The notes under the pieces are model-generated. The model did not search any database, was not told the DNA's origin, and worked only from the letters and a program-made list of their open reading frames with translations. A program made the translations under genes and the position numbers. Of a stretch of 14,275 bases of DNA, positions 1 through 7,762 are shown piece by piece. The stretch comes from JBJXDT01 sp046153505 (GTDB lineage: Bacteria > Pseudomonadota > Gammaproteobacteria > Burkholderiales > Methylophilaceae). Location of the stretch: contig JBJXDT010000058.1 of assembly GCA_046153505.1 (NCBI GenBank), positions 1 to 14,275 of the forward strand, read 5' to 3'. Position 1 is the first letter of the stretch; every line of letters starts with the position of its first letter.

Positions 1-43
1 TTCAGCCATTTGAAAATTAGCACTAAGTTCTAGTTAAATTAAT

Positions 44-1189
44 TCATGCACCTTCAGCGAGTTTTACTTTTGCTGTACTAATTTTACCGAAAACAAATGC
101 AGCAAATTTGTTTCCACCCAATTTTCCTAATATTGAAAGTAATATTGAAATACAAAGTCTAAAGAAGCTATAAATTAACCCTTGCTTCATGACTATCTTA
201 GAGATGCGATAATTATTCTTAACCCACTCATGAGCTATTGGCATTCGGATTAATTGATAGTTTTTTAAATTATTTTGATTAAAATATTTTGCTAAAGCAA
301 TTGCATCGGCTATACCCATATTCATACCACGACCACCTAATGGTGAATGAACATGAACCGCATCCCCAGCCAGCCAAACATGATTTCGCCCATACGAGTT
401 TGTTACCTTAAAATGAATATCAAAATCAGCTTCCCATGAGATTACTTTTATAGGCAATTGGCTCATAAGTTTCTGGCAAATTGCTTTAGTGGTCGCAATA
501 ATCCTAACGGTATTAACTGCAATCTGAATGGCAAGACCCGCCCCATTAGCACTGAACCATACATTTACATTTGTTTTATATGGCCAATAATCTAAATGGG
601 CATCAACAGCATAACCTTTTTCAACTATATGGTTACCAGTGAAAGGTATGTCTAAATTCTCTCTTACGGCACTATGGTATCCATCGCATCCAAATAACCA
701 CAAATAGTTAACAATTATATTGTCTTTGCTTTCAAGGTTTGATCTAAGTGTTATGGTGTATTGATTGTCTATATCTTTTTTATTTGATGCATCAAATTCA
801 TACCCACGAATTATTTGCCCACCAGTTTGTAAAAAAGTTTCAAGAAGACATTCTTCAGTTTTTAATTGAGGCAGGCAAAGGGGATGAAAATGGTCGATAT
901 CACTAAGGTCAAATTGTGCCTGTGAAACTAGTTGATTGTTTGCATAAATACTAAAACCGTTTACAGGGATACCCGCTAGCCTAAGTTTATCGCTAACACC
1001 ATAAGGCTCAAGTGCTTCTAAAGTATCAGAATTCACTAGAATCGCACGGGAGAAATTTAAACTTGTTTCATGCTTTTCTACAATTAAAACTGATTTACCT
1101 TGACGCAATAAACATATTCCTAAAGTTAGACCAGTTGGTCCAGCACCAACAATCAAGGCTTCAATACAATAGTTTGGATTTTTCGTCAT
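44..1189 (-). CDS. FAD-dependent monooxygenase (PHBH/PheA-like, FAD_binding_3 type)
   Basis: This 381-residue protein belongs to the class A flavoprotein monooxygenases, which use FAD and NAD(P)H to hydroxylate aromatic or other small organic substrates. An N-terminal Rossmann motif GAGPTG (residues 15-20) is followed by a glutamate ending the second strand (VEK, 37-39). The DG motif lies at 167-178 (CDGYHSAVREN), and the second FAD-binding GD motif at 275-293 (AGDAVHVHSPLGGRGMNMG). All three family signatures are present, so it should bind FAD. The C-terminus (about 335-368) is hydrophobic and may touch the membrane; there is no C-terminal thioredoxin-like extension as in phenol hydroxylase. 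The ATG lies 32 bp after the ClC stop, so it is the last gene of the cytochrome-ClC unit; its ribosome site is weak. The substrate cannot be told from sequence. Confidence 0.85.
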   Translation of the reverse strand: MTKNPNYCIEALIVGAGPTGLTLGICLLRQGKSVLIVEKHETSLNFSRAILVNSDTLEALEPYGVSDKLRLAGIPVNGFSIYANNQLVSQAQFDLSDIDHFHPLCLPQLKTEECLLETFLQTGGQIIRGYEFDASNKKDIDNQYTITLRSNLESKDNIIVNYLWLFGCDGYHSAVRENLDIPFTGNHIVEKGYAVDAHLDYWPYKTNVNVWFSANGAGLAIQIAVNTVRIIATTKAICQKLMSQLPIKVISWEADFDIHFKVTNSYGRNHVWLAGDAVHVHSPLGGRGMNMGIADAIALAKYFNQNNLKNYQLIRMPIAHEWVKNNYRISKIVMKQGLIYSFFRLCISILLSILGKLGGNKFAAFVFGKISTAKVKLAEGA

Positions 1190-1221
1190 AATAAGTTCTG
1201 TCCCAAAAGGAATTTCTCGAA

Positions 1222-2553
1222 TTAAAGTTGATTTGAATTTTCCTCATTTGGAGCTTTGGAAACTTGTTGATTTGCGAGTGTTGCATAAAGTGGTGGACTA
1301 ATTATCTTAGAAATAATGGATGATAATAAAGCAACAGCCATTAAACTTATCACCATTTCATGCCCATCAACCATTTCCATAACTATTATAAAAGAAGTAA
1401 TTGGAGCCTGAGTTACTGCCGATAAAAAACCCACCATACAAAGTACTTCAAGTATTGAGGCTGAATGATTATATTCAAGAAATGGTTGAATATCGTTTCC
1501 AATTCCAACTCCTATTGATAAAGTTGGAGCAAATATACCGCCCGGAACACCGCTCAAAAAAGAAAAGATTGTGGCTAAATACTTAACGGGGGCATACTGC
1601 CAGTTTGTTGTCGCATTGCCCGTCAATAAATTCTCGGCGAAAGTATATCCAGACCCATGAGCAGCGCCATCACTAATTACACCTAGCAATGCTACTAATA
1701 GACCGCAAACCGCTGCCCACAAAAGAGGATGTAATGTTCTAATTTTACCAAGCGTACCGGTTAATTGATTGCTTGATTCGACTAGTGTTAGGCTAAAAAT
1801 ACCACCTAAAATACCACAAACAAAAGCGCTAACCAAAATAGGAAGAAAAATGCTTTTATCAATAACGCCTACTGAAAAATGGCCAAAGTATGTGTAATTA
1901 CCCTGTATAGAAATTGATATTAGTCCTGATAAAACTATTGCTGTGATAATTACTCCACTCGTTTTTTGTTCAAAACGGCGTCCTAGTTCTTCAATAGCAA
2001 ATACAATTCCTGCAAGCGGTGTATTAAAAGCAGCTGCGATTCCAGCAGCGCCTCCCGCTAATATAAGATGCTTTGGGTGGACTGAAAAATTGGGTGGTAA
2101 AAATCGTCTAAAAGAATGCATTACGCTGGCAGCCACTTGCACAGAAGGTCCTTCTTTTCCAGTTGAGAAACCCACCCCCATTGCAGAGACACCAAGAAGA
2201 ATTTTACCAAAAGCCAATTTAAGATTAATCAATTTAGGATATGAGTTTTCTTGGCTATCCAAATGTAAGGCTGCAATGGTTTGAGGAATACCGCTACCAC
2301 CAGCCCCTTTAAACCATTTATTCGTTAAACCAACTATTACTGCTCCCCCAACTGGAGTAATAATAAGCGGTAGCCACCAGTTTGATTTTTGCCATGAGAA
2401 AAAAAAAGAAACTGCATATTCAGCCGCTTTTGAGAACATTACAACTACAAACCCAGCAGTCATTGCCGCAATCCAAACAACTATTCGGCCTTTCCAGTCA
2501 TTAAAATCGGTTACTTTTTCAAAATGTTTAGAAAATGGGGATTTAAATTTCAT
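1222..2553 (-). CDS. ClC-family chloride/proton antiporter
   Basis: A 443-residue integral membrane protein of the ClC family, which in bacteria usually exchanges two chloride ions for one proton across the inner membrane. All filter motifs are visible: GSGIP (86-90), GKEGP with the gating glutamate E134 (132-136), GGIFAP (338-343) and the pore tyrosine in PLYATLANQ (Y423). The internal proton-transfer glutamate is retained in AIEELGRRF (E189, matching E203 of the E. coli protein), which argues for an antiporter rather than a channel. There are many hydrophobic segments and no C-terminal CBS domains, as in the short E. coli-type proteins. Its ATG overlaps the upstream cytochrome stop as ATGA, implying translational coupling. 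Possible roles are acid resistance or charge compensation; the trio context does not settle it. Confidence 0.93.
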   Translation of the reverse strand: MKFKSPFSKHFEKVTDFNDWKGRIVVWIAAMTAGFVVVMFSKAAEYAVSFFFSWQKSNWWLPLIITPVGGAVIVGLTNKWFKGAGGSGIPQTIAALHLDSQENSYPKLINLKLAFGKILLGVSAMGVGFSTGKEGPSVQVAASVMHSFRRFLPPNFSVHPKHLILAGGAAGIAAAFNTPLAGIVFAIEELGRRFEQKTSGVIITAIVLSGLISISIQGNYTYFGHFSVGVIDKSIFLPILVSAFVCGILGGIFSLTLVESSNQLTGTLGKIRTLHPLLWAAVCGLLVALLGVISDGAAHGSGYTFAENLLTGNATTNWQYAPVKYLATIFSFLSGVPGGIFAPTLSIGVGIGNDIQPFLEYNHSASILEVLCMVGFLSAVTQAPITSFIIVMEMVDGHEMVISLMAVALLSSIISKIISPPLYATLANQQVSKAPNEENSNQL

Positions 2554-3140
2554 GGGACTTGCTTACTAATATTCATATCTATTTCTTGCATATCAGCATC
2601 TGACATTTCTAATACTACTTGTTCCATTTTGCCACTTGAATCGAGCCTCTTTCCACTTTTAAAGTCTTGAAGCTGCTTTAGGATATAGAGATACTTTTGG
2701 CCTTTTATCGATGGGATAGTGTTATCTCCAGAGTTATACTCATGACATGCAAAACATTGATTTGTGGCTATTGTTAGCTTACTTTTAGCTTCAATTATGT
2801 TAATAGTTTCCTCTGGAAGTTCTTCTTTTATCCTGGCAGCCTTTGAAAAATAAGTAGTTAGCTTATCAATATCATCTAAGGATAACATTGGAGCAATCAC
2901 ACTCATTTCAGAATTTTGTCTTTTGCCATCTTTGAAGTTGACTAATTGATTGTAAAGATAAGTTTTATGTTGTGCTGCCAAAATTGGGTAGTGTGGCTTT
3001 ATGGAGCTCCCATCAATTCCATGGCATGCCACGCATAATGAATATGATGGTGGATATTTAGGCATTACCTGCTCAGCACTTTGTATTGCTGTGCTTGCAA
3101 GTAATGCGATTACACCTAAAAGTATCTTCATATTCTGCAT
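2550..3140 (-). CDS. Diheme cytochrome c (c4-like), exported
   Basis: A periplasmic electron carrier of two cytochrome c domains. From the chosen ATG the protein has 196 residues. A signal peptide opens it (MQNMKILLGVIALLASTAIQSA, likely cleaved near AIQSA-EQ). The first heme site is CVACH (36-40) with a probable axial Met in APML (about 85). The second is CFACH (129-133) with a probable axial Met in VVLEM (about 179). Two similar halves of about 95 residues match cytochrome c4 or c553 proteins. The frame stays open upstream to a TTG at 3197, but that start would put about 20 polar residues before the signal peptide. The ATG at 3140 (with GGG six bases upstream) or at 3131 is therefore preferred. 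It is the first gene of the unit with ClC and the monooxygenase. c4 proteins normally feed terminal oxidases; the partner here is unknown. Confidence 0.85.
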   Translation of the reverse strand: MQNMKILLGVIALLASTAIQSAEQVMPKYPPSYSLCVACHGIDGSSIKPHYPILAAQHKTYLYNQLVNFKDGKRQNSEMSVIAPMLSLDDIDKLTTYFSKAARIKEELPEETINIIEAKSKLTIATNQCFACHEYNSGDNTIPSIKGQKYLYILKQLQDFKSGKRLDSSGKMEQVVLEMSDADMQEIDMNISKQVP

Positions 3141-3431
3141 TGTATGCCCATCGCGCTGCTTACAATAGTAATCTTTACTTCGAATCAATGTCAGCAATTT
3201 GTCAAACGTAAATACTCTTCGCTAAGATATATCGACCCTAAGAAGCCATATCTTTTGTCTTGAATAAAAGTTGAGCTACAACTATTTATGAATGCGATGG
3301 CAGTTTCTTATAGTACTGGAGATGCTCTTGACTGTGCTGAAATGTAACTATTGATGCTGAGCTAATTTCTCACTACGCTCCTACTGCACGAGGCAGATGG
3401 GAAGTCCAGTCCAATTTCTTCTCAATTGTTA
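3141..3431. other. Intergenic spacer without a supported gene
   Basis: This 291-bp stretch separates the synthetase gene from the cytochrome gene. No reading frame in it shows a recognisable protein; the best ATG frame (3288-3347, plus) has only 19 codons. On the minus strand a perfect TTGACA (complement of 3200-3205) lies about 60 bp before the cytochrome start. No good -10 box lies 16-18 bp downstream of it, so a promoter there is possible but weak. A perfect inverted repeat at 3224-3254 is listed separately. No clear terminator for the synthetase operon was seen. Confidence 0.5.
3224..3254. repeat. 7-bp inverted repeat upstream of the cytochrome operon
   Basis: AAGATAT (3224-3230) and ATATCTT (3248-3254) are perfect inverted copies separated by 17 bp. 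They lie about 85-115 bp upstream of the cytochrome start on the minus strand. Their position would suit a regulator-binding site, but the arms are short and AT-rich, so chance is a serious alternative. Confidence 0.3.
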
Positions 3432-4772
3432 CTAGGCTTGTAACGCCAAGTAACGTCTATCCCAGCTACTGACTTCGTACATAAAATGTGCAAGCTCAAT
3501 TTCTTTGACATTACAAAATCCATCAATAAACACATCACCAAAAATTTCACGTGCAGACTTACTGATACTTAGTTGCAAAATTGCGCTCTCTAAACCCATG
3601 GCTATTTGGCGAGGAAAATCATAGCCATCTTTGTCATCTAATGGCGCAGTTGGTTTTAGTTTTTCTTGCATTCCTCGTAAACCGCAAGCCAGTGAAACTG
3701 CCATGGCTAAGTAAGGGTTCGCATCACTTCCTGCGAAGCGGTTTTCTAAGCGGCGTGCTTCTGGCCCCGAGTGTGGAACACGCAATCCTATTGTGCGGTT
3801 GTCATGTCCCCATTGCAAATTAATTGGCGCCTGTGAACCACGGGCATAACGGCGCCAAGAGTTAAAATAAGGCGCCATAAAGGGCATTAAATCGGCCATG
3901 TAATGTTGTAATCCCGCAATATAGGCATGAAAATCTGATGTAGCTTGACCATTTTGATCACTGAAAATATTGTTATCATTATTATCGATTATGCTCTGAT
4001 GTAGGTGCATAGAAGAGCCATCATAATCAGCTAATGGTTTAGCCATAAATACTGCGCTAAGGCCATGTTGTGCAGCAATTTCTCGCATTGCATACTTAAA
4101 AAGAATTACATCATCAGCTAATTTTAGTGCGTCACCATGTAATAAATTAATTTCAAATTGACTTGGAGACATTTCATGCAGCCAAGTATCGGTGCGAATT
4201 TCTAATGCATCGAAAGTGGTTTGTATCGTTTGCCAAAAATCACGCATTTCCGAGGCTGAGTTTACGCTGAAGCCTAAATGTTTTTCTTGCTCTATACTAC
4301 CGCCGCGCATAGCAGGATAAGTAAACCCCTCTGCTTCTTTTCCGTCACGTTTGAATAAATAGAATTCAATTTCCGGCGCAACTACAGGCTTTAATCCCAG
4401 TGCTTGGTATTGGGCTAGCACTTTTTTAAGAACATTACGTGGTGCATGCTCTGAAGGTGTGCCATCAAGATTTATACAATCATGAATGACCCATGCACGG
4501 TTTTTTTGCCAAGGCAATTGTTTAAAAGTTGTGTAGTCAGGTTTGAGCACTGCGTCGTTATCCAGTGAGCTCACTATATGACCATCACAATATTTACCAT
4601 TAATGGTTTGCAAGATAACAGCGTTAGCCATGCGCAACTCTTTACCTGCTGCAAAATCATGACCGCGCATCACTTTGCCGCGCAGCGTAGCATTAATATT
4701 TGGGAATATGCACTCCACCTCGCTTATTTTATTTTTGGCAATAAACTCTGCAGCTTGTTTTAAAGAAGACAT
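3432..4772 (-). CDS. Glutamine synthetase-family ligase, probably gamma-glutamyl-polyamine synthetase type (PuuA/PauA-like)
   Basis: A 446-residue cytosolic ligase of the glutamine synthetase fold, which joins an amine to the gamma-carboxyl of glutamate using ATP. The N-terminal beta-grasp domain (about 15-105) is complete. Metal- and substrate-binding residues are recognisable: EIEF (E134, E136), E200 and E207 in LHEMSPSQFEI, the ATP/metal histidine in SSMHLH (H256), NRTIGLR (R326, R331) and RLENRFAGSDANPYL (E343, R345). The adenylylation motif of ordinary GlnA (NLYDLP) is replaced by a divergent DGYDFP. The sequence style (ELRMANAV, DGSSMHLHQS) is that of the PuuA/PauA branch rather than GlnA, so an alternative amine such as putrescine or cadaverine is likely. 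A good AAAGG ribosome site precedes the ATG. It lies 64 bp after the TSUP gene, as the last gene of the csiD operon. The exact amine is unknown. Confidence 0.85.
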   Translation of the reverse strand: MSSLKQAAEFIAKNKISEVECIFPNINATLRGKVMRGHDFAAGKELRMANAVILQTINGKYCDGHIVSSLDNDAVLKPDYTTFKQLPWQKNRAWVIHDCINLDGTPSEHAPRNVLKKVLAQYQALGLKPVVAPEIEFYLFKRDGKEAEGFTYPAMRGGSIEQEKHLGFSVNSASEMRDFWQTIQTTFDALEIRTDTWLHEMSPSQFEINLLHGDALKLADDVILFKYAMREIAAQHGLSAVFMAKPLADYDGSSMHLHQSIIDNNDNNIFSDQNGQATSDFHAYIAGLQHYMADLMPFMAPYFNSWRRYARGSQAPINLQWGHDNRTIGLRVPHSGPEARRLENRFAGSDANPYLAMAVSLACGLRGMQEKLKPTAPLDDKDGYDFPRQIAMGLESAILQLSISKSAREIFGDVFIDGFCNVKEIELAHFMYEVSSWDRRYLALQA

Positions 4773-4836
4773 ATTTACCTTTTTAGAAGTGAGGTTAAAA
4801 CTATTTTATTAAAACTTGGGTTTACATGGGCAAAAA

Positions 4837-5607
4837 TTAAACAAATTGCCAAGCCATTTTAGCAATTAGAAAACATACAAGAAATAGAAATAACTTACGG
4901 ATAAATGCCGTGCCATGCTCGATAGCAAGTCGTGTACCTATTTGCGCACCTATGATATTAGTAATCGCCATTGGTAGTGCATAAGCCCATAAAATATGTC
5001 CGTTCGGCACAAAGTAAACTAATGCAGCGGCGTTTGTAGACGCATTGACTACTTTTGTGGTTGCGGTAGCATGTAAAAAATCAAAACCAAACACTTGTAC
5101 CCACATAAACAATAAAAACATGCCAGTGCCTGGACCAAAGAATCCATCATAGAAACCAATACACGCGCCACCTAGCATTGCAAAACAGAGTAGTGTTTTT
5201 CCTTGCCATCGTGGTTCATGGGTTGAGCCAAGTTCATGGCGACGAAATGTGTAGATTGCAATACCAATTAGCAACAGCAAAACAGCTGGTCGCATCCACT
5301 CTATTGGTAATAAAGTGGTCATTCGCGCACCTAACCAGGAACCCGCAAAAGCCGATAAAGCAGCAGGTGCAGCAGTGCGCCAAGGAATTTGCACTTGGTG
5401 CGAATATCGCCAAGCTGCAGAAGCGGTGCCAAATACAGAAGAAAATTTATTGGTACCCAATAAGCTAGCGGGGGTAGAGGTGGTTAGACTGCTAAATAAT
5501 GCAGGAATCTGTATCAATCCGCCGCCGCCGACTACTGCATCGACTAAACCCGCTATAAAAGCCATAAAGATCAAAAATACGAAGGTATATAGCGGAATTT
5601 GTGACAT
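4837..5607 (-). CDS. TauE/SafE (TSUP) family membrane permease, YfcA-like
   Basis: A 256-residue inner-membrane protein of about eight hydrophobic segments, of the TSUP family, whose members move organic or sulfur-containing anions such as sulfite and sulfoacetate. The internal duplication typical of the family is clear: GLVDAVVGGGGLIQIPAL (20-37) in the first half and GFYDGFFGPGTGMF (151-164) in the second. GTNKFSSVFGTASA (51-64) and TKVVNASTNAAALV (184-197) are the paired following helices. This closely resembles the E. coli YfcA subgroup, which has no proven substrate. The ATG lies only 3 bp after the lysR stop, so translation is probably coupled. Its place next to glutarate genes suggests transport of a carboxylate, but that is inference. 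Confidence 0.85.
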   Translation of the reverse strand: MSQIPLYTFVFLIFMAFIAGLVDAVVGGGGLIQIPALFSSLTTSTPASLLGTNKFSSVFGTASAAWRYSHQVQIPWRTAAPAALSAFAGSWLGARMTTLLPIEWMRPAVLLLLIGIAIYTFRRHELGSTHEPRWQGKTLLCFAMLGGACIGFYDGFFGPGTGMFLLFMWVQVFGFDFLHATATTKVVNASTNAAALVYFVPNGHILWAYALPMAITNIIGAQIGTRLAIEHGTAFIRKLFLFLVCFLIAKMAWQFV

Positions 5608-5610
5608 CTC

Positions 5611-6510
5611 TTAAGAGGTGCTATCTACCGCTAGTGATTTAGCTAATATGCACAACTGCGTGACAGCAGGCGCAGCGTCATGACGGCGGAACAGCATGAT
5701 AAGTTCCGAGCGTTCGGTGACATCAGAAAACGGTCTAAAAGTGATACCAGGTATGGGGAGCGCCGCCATCGATTGTGGCACTGCTGCCACTCCATAACCG
5801 CTGGCAACCAAGGCTAAAGTGGTCATAAAATCTTTGGTGCGTTGGTTAAAGTGAGGGATAAAACCTGCTTTTTTGCCAATGGACAAGATATGTTGGTTAA
5901 AGCCAAAATCGCGCTCAAATTGTGGTGCGATAAACGCCTCTTGTGCTAAGTCTATGGCCTGTATGCTGGACTTTTCAGTTAATTGATGTGTGCTAGATAA
6001 TGCTGCCACAATCGGCTCAGTAAGGAGTATGACATGCTCAAACATGCTAGGATCGCCATATAAATTACGCACAATACAGGCGTCTAGTTTGCCTTCTTGC
6101 AGTAGTTGAATCTGTAATGGGCTTTCTAATGCCTGTAAATTAACTTGCACACCTGGATGTTGCAGTCGATACGCCGATAATATTTTTTGTACTATTCCAG
6201 AACAGGCGGCAGATATCACAAAGCCAACTGCTAGCTTACCTATTTCGCCGCGCCCAGCGCGTTTGGCAATTAGCATTGCTTGCTCAGCTTGGTAAAGTGT
6301 AGCTTTAGCTTCTGCCAAAAACAGTTCGCCTGCGCTCGTGAGCGCCACTGAACGTTTGGTTCTGGCAACAAGTTTTACGTCAAGCTCTTTTTCTAATCCT
6401 TGTAGTTGCATACTGAGAGCCGAAGGTGCGATTTCTAAGGCTTCGGCTGCATGGGAAAAGTGTAAATGCTCAGCCAGTTTTACAAAATATTTTAGCGTGC
6501 GTAATTCCAT
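5611..6510 (-). CDS. LysR-family transcriptional regulator
   Basis: A 299-residue regulator with the normal LysR length. The winged helix-turn-helix occupies residues 1-60 (ELRTLKYFVKLAEHLHFSHA, then APSALSMQLQGLEKEL). The usual TSAGELFLAEA linker start follows at about 58-68, and an effector-binding periplasmic-fold domain at about 90-290. It lies inside the operon, 42 bp after lhgO and 3 bp before the TSUP gene, instead of being divergent from its target as most LysR genes are. The natural target is the csiD promoter, where two dyads of LysR-box character are found. The effector could be glutarate or L-2-hydroxyglutarate; nothing in the sequence proves it. E. coli uses an unrelated GntR-type repressor, CsiR, for its csiD operon. 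Confidence 0.9.
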   Translation of the reverse strand: MELRTLKYFVKLAEHLHFSHAAEALEIAPSALSMQLQGLEKELDVKLVARTKRSVALTSAGELFLAEAKATLYQAEQAMLIAKRAGRGEIGKLAVGFVISAACSGIVQKILSAYRLQHPGVQVNLQALESPLQIQLLQEGKLDACIVRNLYGDPSMFEHVILLTEPIVAALSSTHQLTEKSSIQAIDLAQEAFIAPQFERDFGFNQHILSIGKKAGFIPHFNQRTKDFMTTLALVASGYGVAAVPQSMAALPIPGITFRPFSDVTERSELIMLFRRHDAAPAVTQLCILAKSLAVDSTS

Positions 6511-6552
6511 TATTTATTTTTTATCCAAAACATATATGCTGACTGAAAGTCT

Positions 6553-7752
6553 TTATAGTTTAAGATCAATTTGGTTGGCAATGTATCTACCAATTTCAAT
6601 GGAAGCAGTCGCTGCGGGAGAAGGTGCGTTGCATACATGTAAAGCGCGCCTAAGTTGTATGATATGAAAGTCATCAACCAAGTCTCCATTAGGTTTTAAA
6701 CCCTGTGCGCGAATGCCGGCATCTGCAGGCACAAGATCGTCGGCTGTTATTTCGGGTATTAGCGTTTGCAAACTGCGGACAAATGCTGCTTTGCTCCACG
6801 AACGCACCATTTCTTCGTAGCCCTCTTTCCAATACTTAGCACTCAATGTCCAAAATCCTCGATAACATAACACCTCCATCAGGTCACGCATATTTATATC
6901 CGTCTTTTTATAGCCTTCTCTGGCTAATGCTAACACTGCATTAGGGCCAGCCTCTACATGACCGTCAATCATGCGAGTAAAATGCACACCTAAAAATGGA
7001 AAGTCTGGGTTAGGTACTGGATAAATAAGATGTTTAACCAAGTACCGCTTATCCGCTTTAAGTTCAAAATATTCACCTCTAAAAGGGATGATTTTAACGT
7101 CAGTTTTTGCATTGCCCATATCAGCTATTCGGTCGCTATAAAGACCAGCACAGTTAATTAAGTACTTCGTCTCTACTGCGCCCTGATTAGTCTCAACAAT
7201 CACGCGGTCCATATAATCTTTAATGGCGCAAACTTTGTGATCCATTCTTACTTCGCCGCCTTGCGCGGTGAGTAATTGTGCAAATTTTTCGCAAACTTGA
7301 GTATAGTTAACAATACCTGTTGCTGGCACTTGTACTCCAGATATGCCGGATACGTGAGGCTCTATCTCGCTCAACTCTGACGCACTAATTCGTCGAATAG
7401 CTAATTCGTTTTGCAGACCACGTTGGTATAAATTTTCTAACTGGGTTAACTCAGCTTTCTTGGTGGCTACAATGACTTTGCCGCAAATGTCGTGCGCAAT
7501 GCCATGTTCCTGACAAAAGGCCACCATAGATTGATTACCCGAACGCGCAAATTTGGCTTTAAAACTACCCGGTTTATAATAAATCCCCGAGTGAATAACT
7601 CCACTGTTATGCCCAGTTTGATGGGTTGAAAGCTTTTTTTCTTTCTCTAACAGTACTAAGCTAGCGCTAGGGTATTTAATTAGAATCTCACGTGCGGCAG
7701 AAAGCCCGACAATGCCACCACCAATCACTACAAAATCGTATAGCTTAGTCAA
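6553..7752 (-). CDS. lhgO: L-2-hydroxyglutarate dehydrogenase/oxidase
   Basis: An FAD enzyme of the DAO superfamily that oxidises L-2-hydroxyglutarate to 2-oxoglutarate; in E. coli it passes electrons to membrane quinone. From the chosen start it has 399 residues. It shows GGGIVG (11-16, FAD), HQTGHNSGVIHSGIYY (44-59), PFRGEYF (223-229), DFPFLGVHFTRMIDG (250-264), GIRAQ (346-350) and NAPSPAAT (375-382), all strongly like E. coli LhgO. The start is probably a TTG at 7752, giving MTKLYDFVVIGGG, only 10 bp after the csiD stop. The next ATG upstream (7842) would overlap csiD by 80 bp and add 30 residues with no counterpart in the E. coli protein, and no ATG lies close downstream. The ribosome site is poor (TAAGATAG), so coupling to csiD is likely. 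It completes the two-step glutarate route with CsiD. Confidence 0.93.
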   Translation of the reverse strand: MTKLYDFVVIGGGIVGLSAAREILIKYPSASLVLLEKEKKLSTHQTGHNSGVIHSGIYYKPGSFKAKFARSGNQSMVAFCQEHGIAHDICGKVIVATKKAELTQLENLYQRGLQNELAIRRISASELSEIEPHVSGISGVQVPATGIVNYTQVCEKFAQLLTAQGGEVRMDHKVCAIKDYMDRVIVETNQGAVETKYLINCAGLYSDRIADMGNAKTDVKIIPFRGEYFELKADKRYLVKHLIYPVPNPDFPFLGVHFTRMIDGHVEAGPNAVLALAREGYKKTDINMRDLMEVLCYRGFWTLSAKYWKEGYEEMVRSWSKAAFVRSLQTLIPEITADDLVPADAGIRAQGLKPNGDLVDDFHIIQLRRALHVCNAPSPAATASIEIGRYIANQIDLKL

Positions 7753-7762
7753 ATTAACTATC

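Noticed and set aside
1943..2284. Plus-strand open frame of 113 codons inside the ClC gene, and similar opposite-strand frames in the synthetase, LysR, LhgO and ATPase genes
   Set aside because: They are antisense to clearly coding genes and have no domain or ribosome-site support.
3288..3347. Small plus-strand ATG frame of 19 codons in the spacer after the cytochrome gene
   Set aside because: Too short, no ribosome site, and no recognisable protein character.
3432..4772. Ordinary ammonia-assimilating glutamine synthetase GlnA
   Set aside because: The GlnA adenylylation motif is not conserved, the sequence style is closer to gamma-glutamyl-amine synthetases, and the neighbours are catabolic. 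GlnA cannot be fully excluded without a tree.
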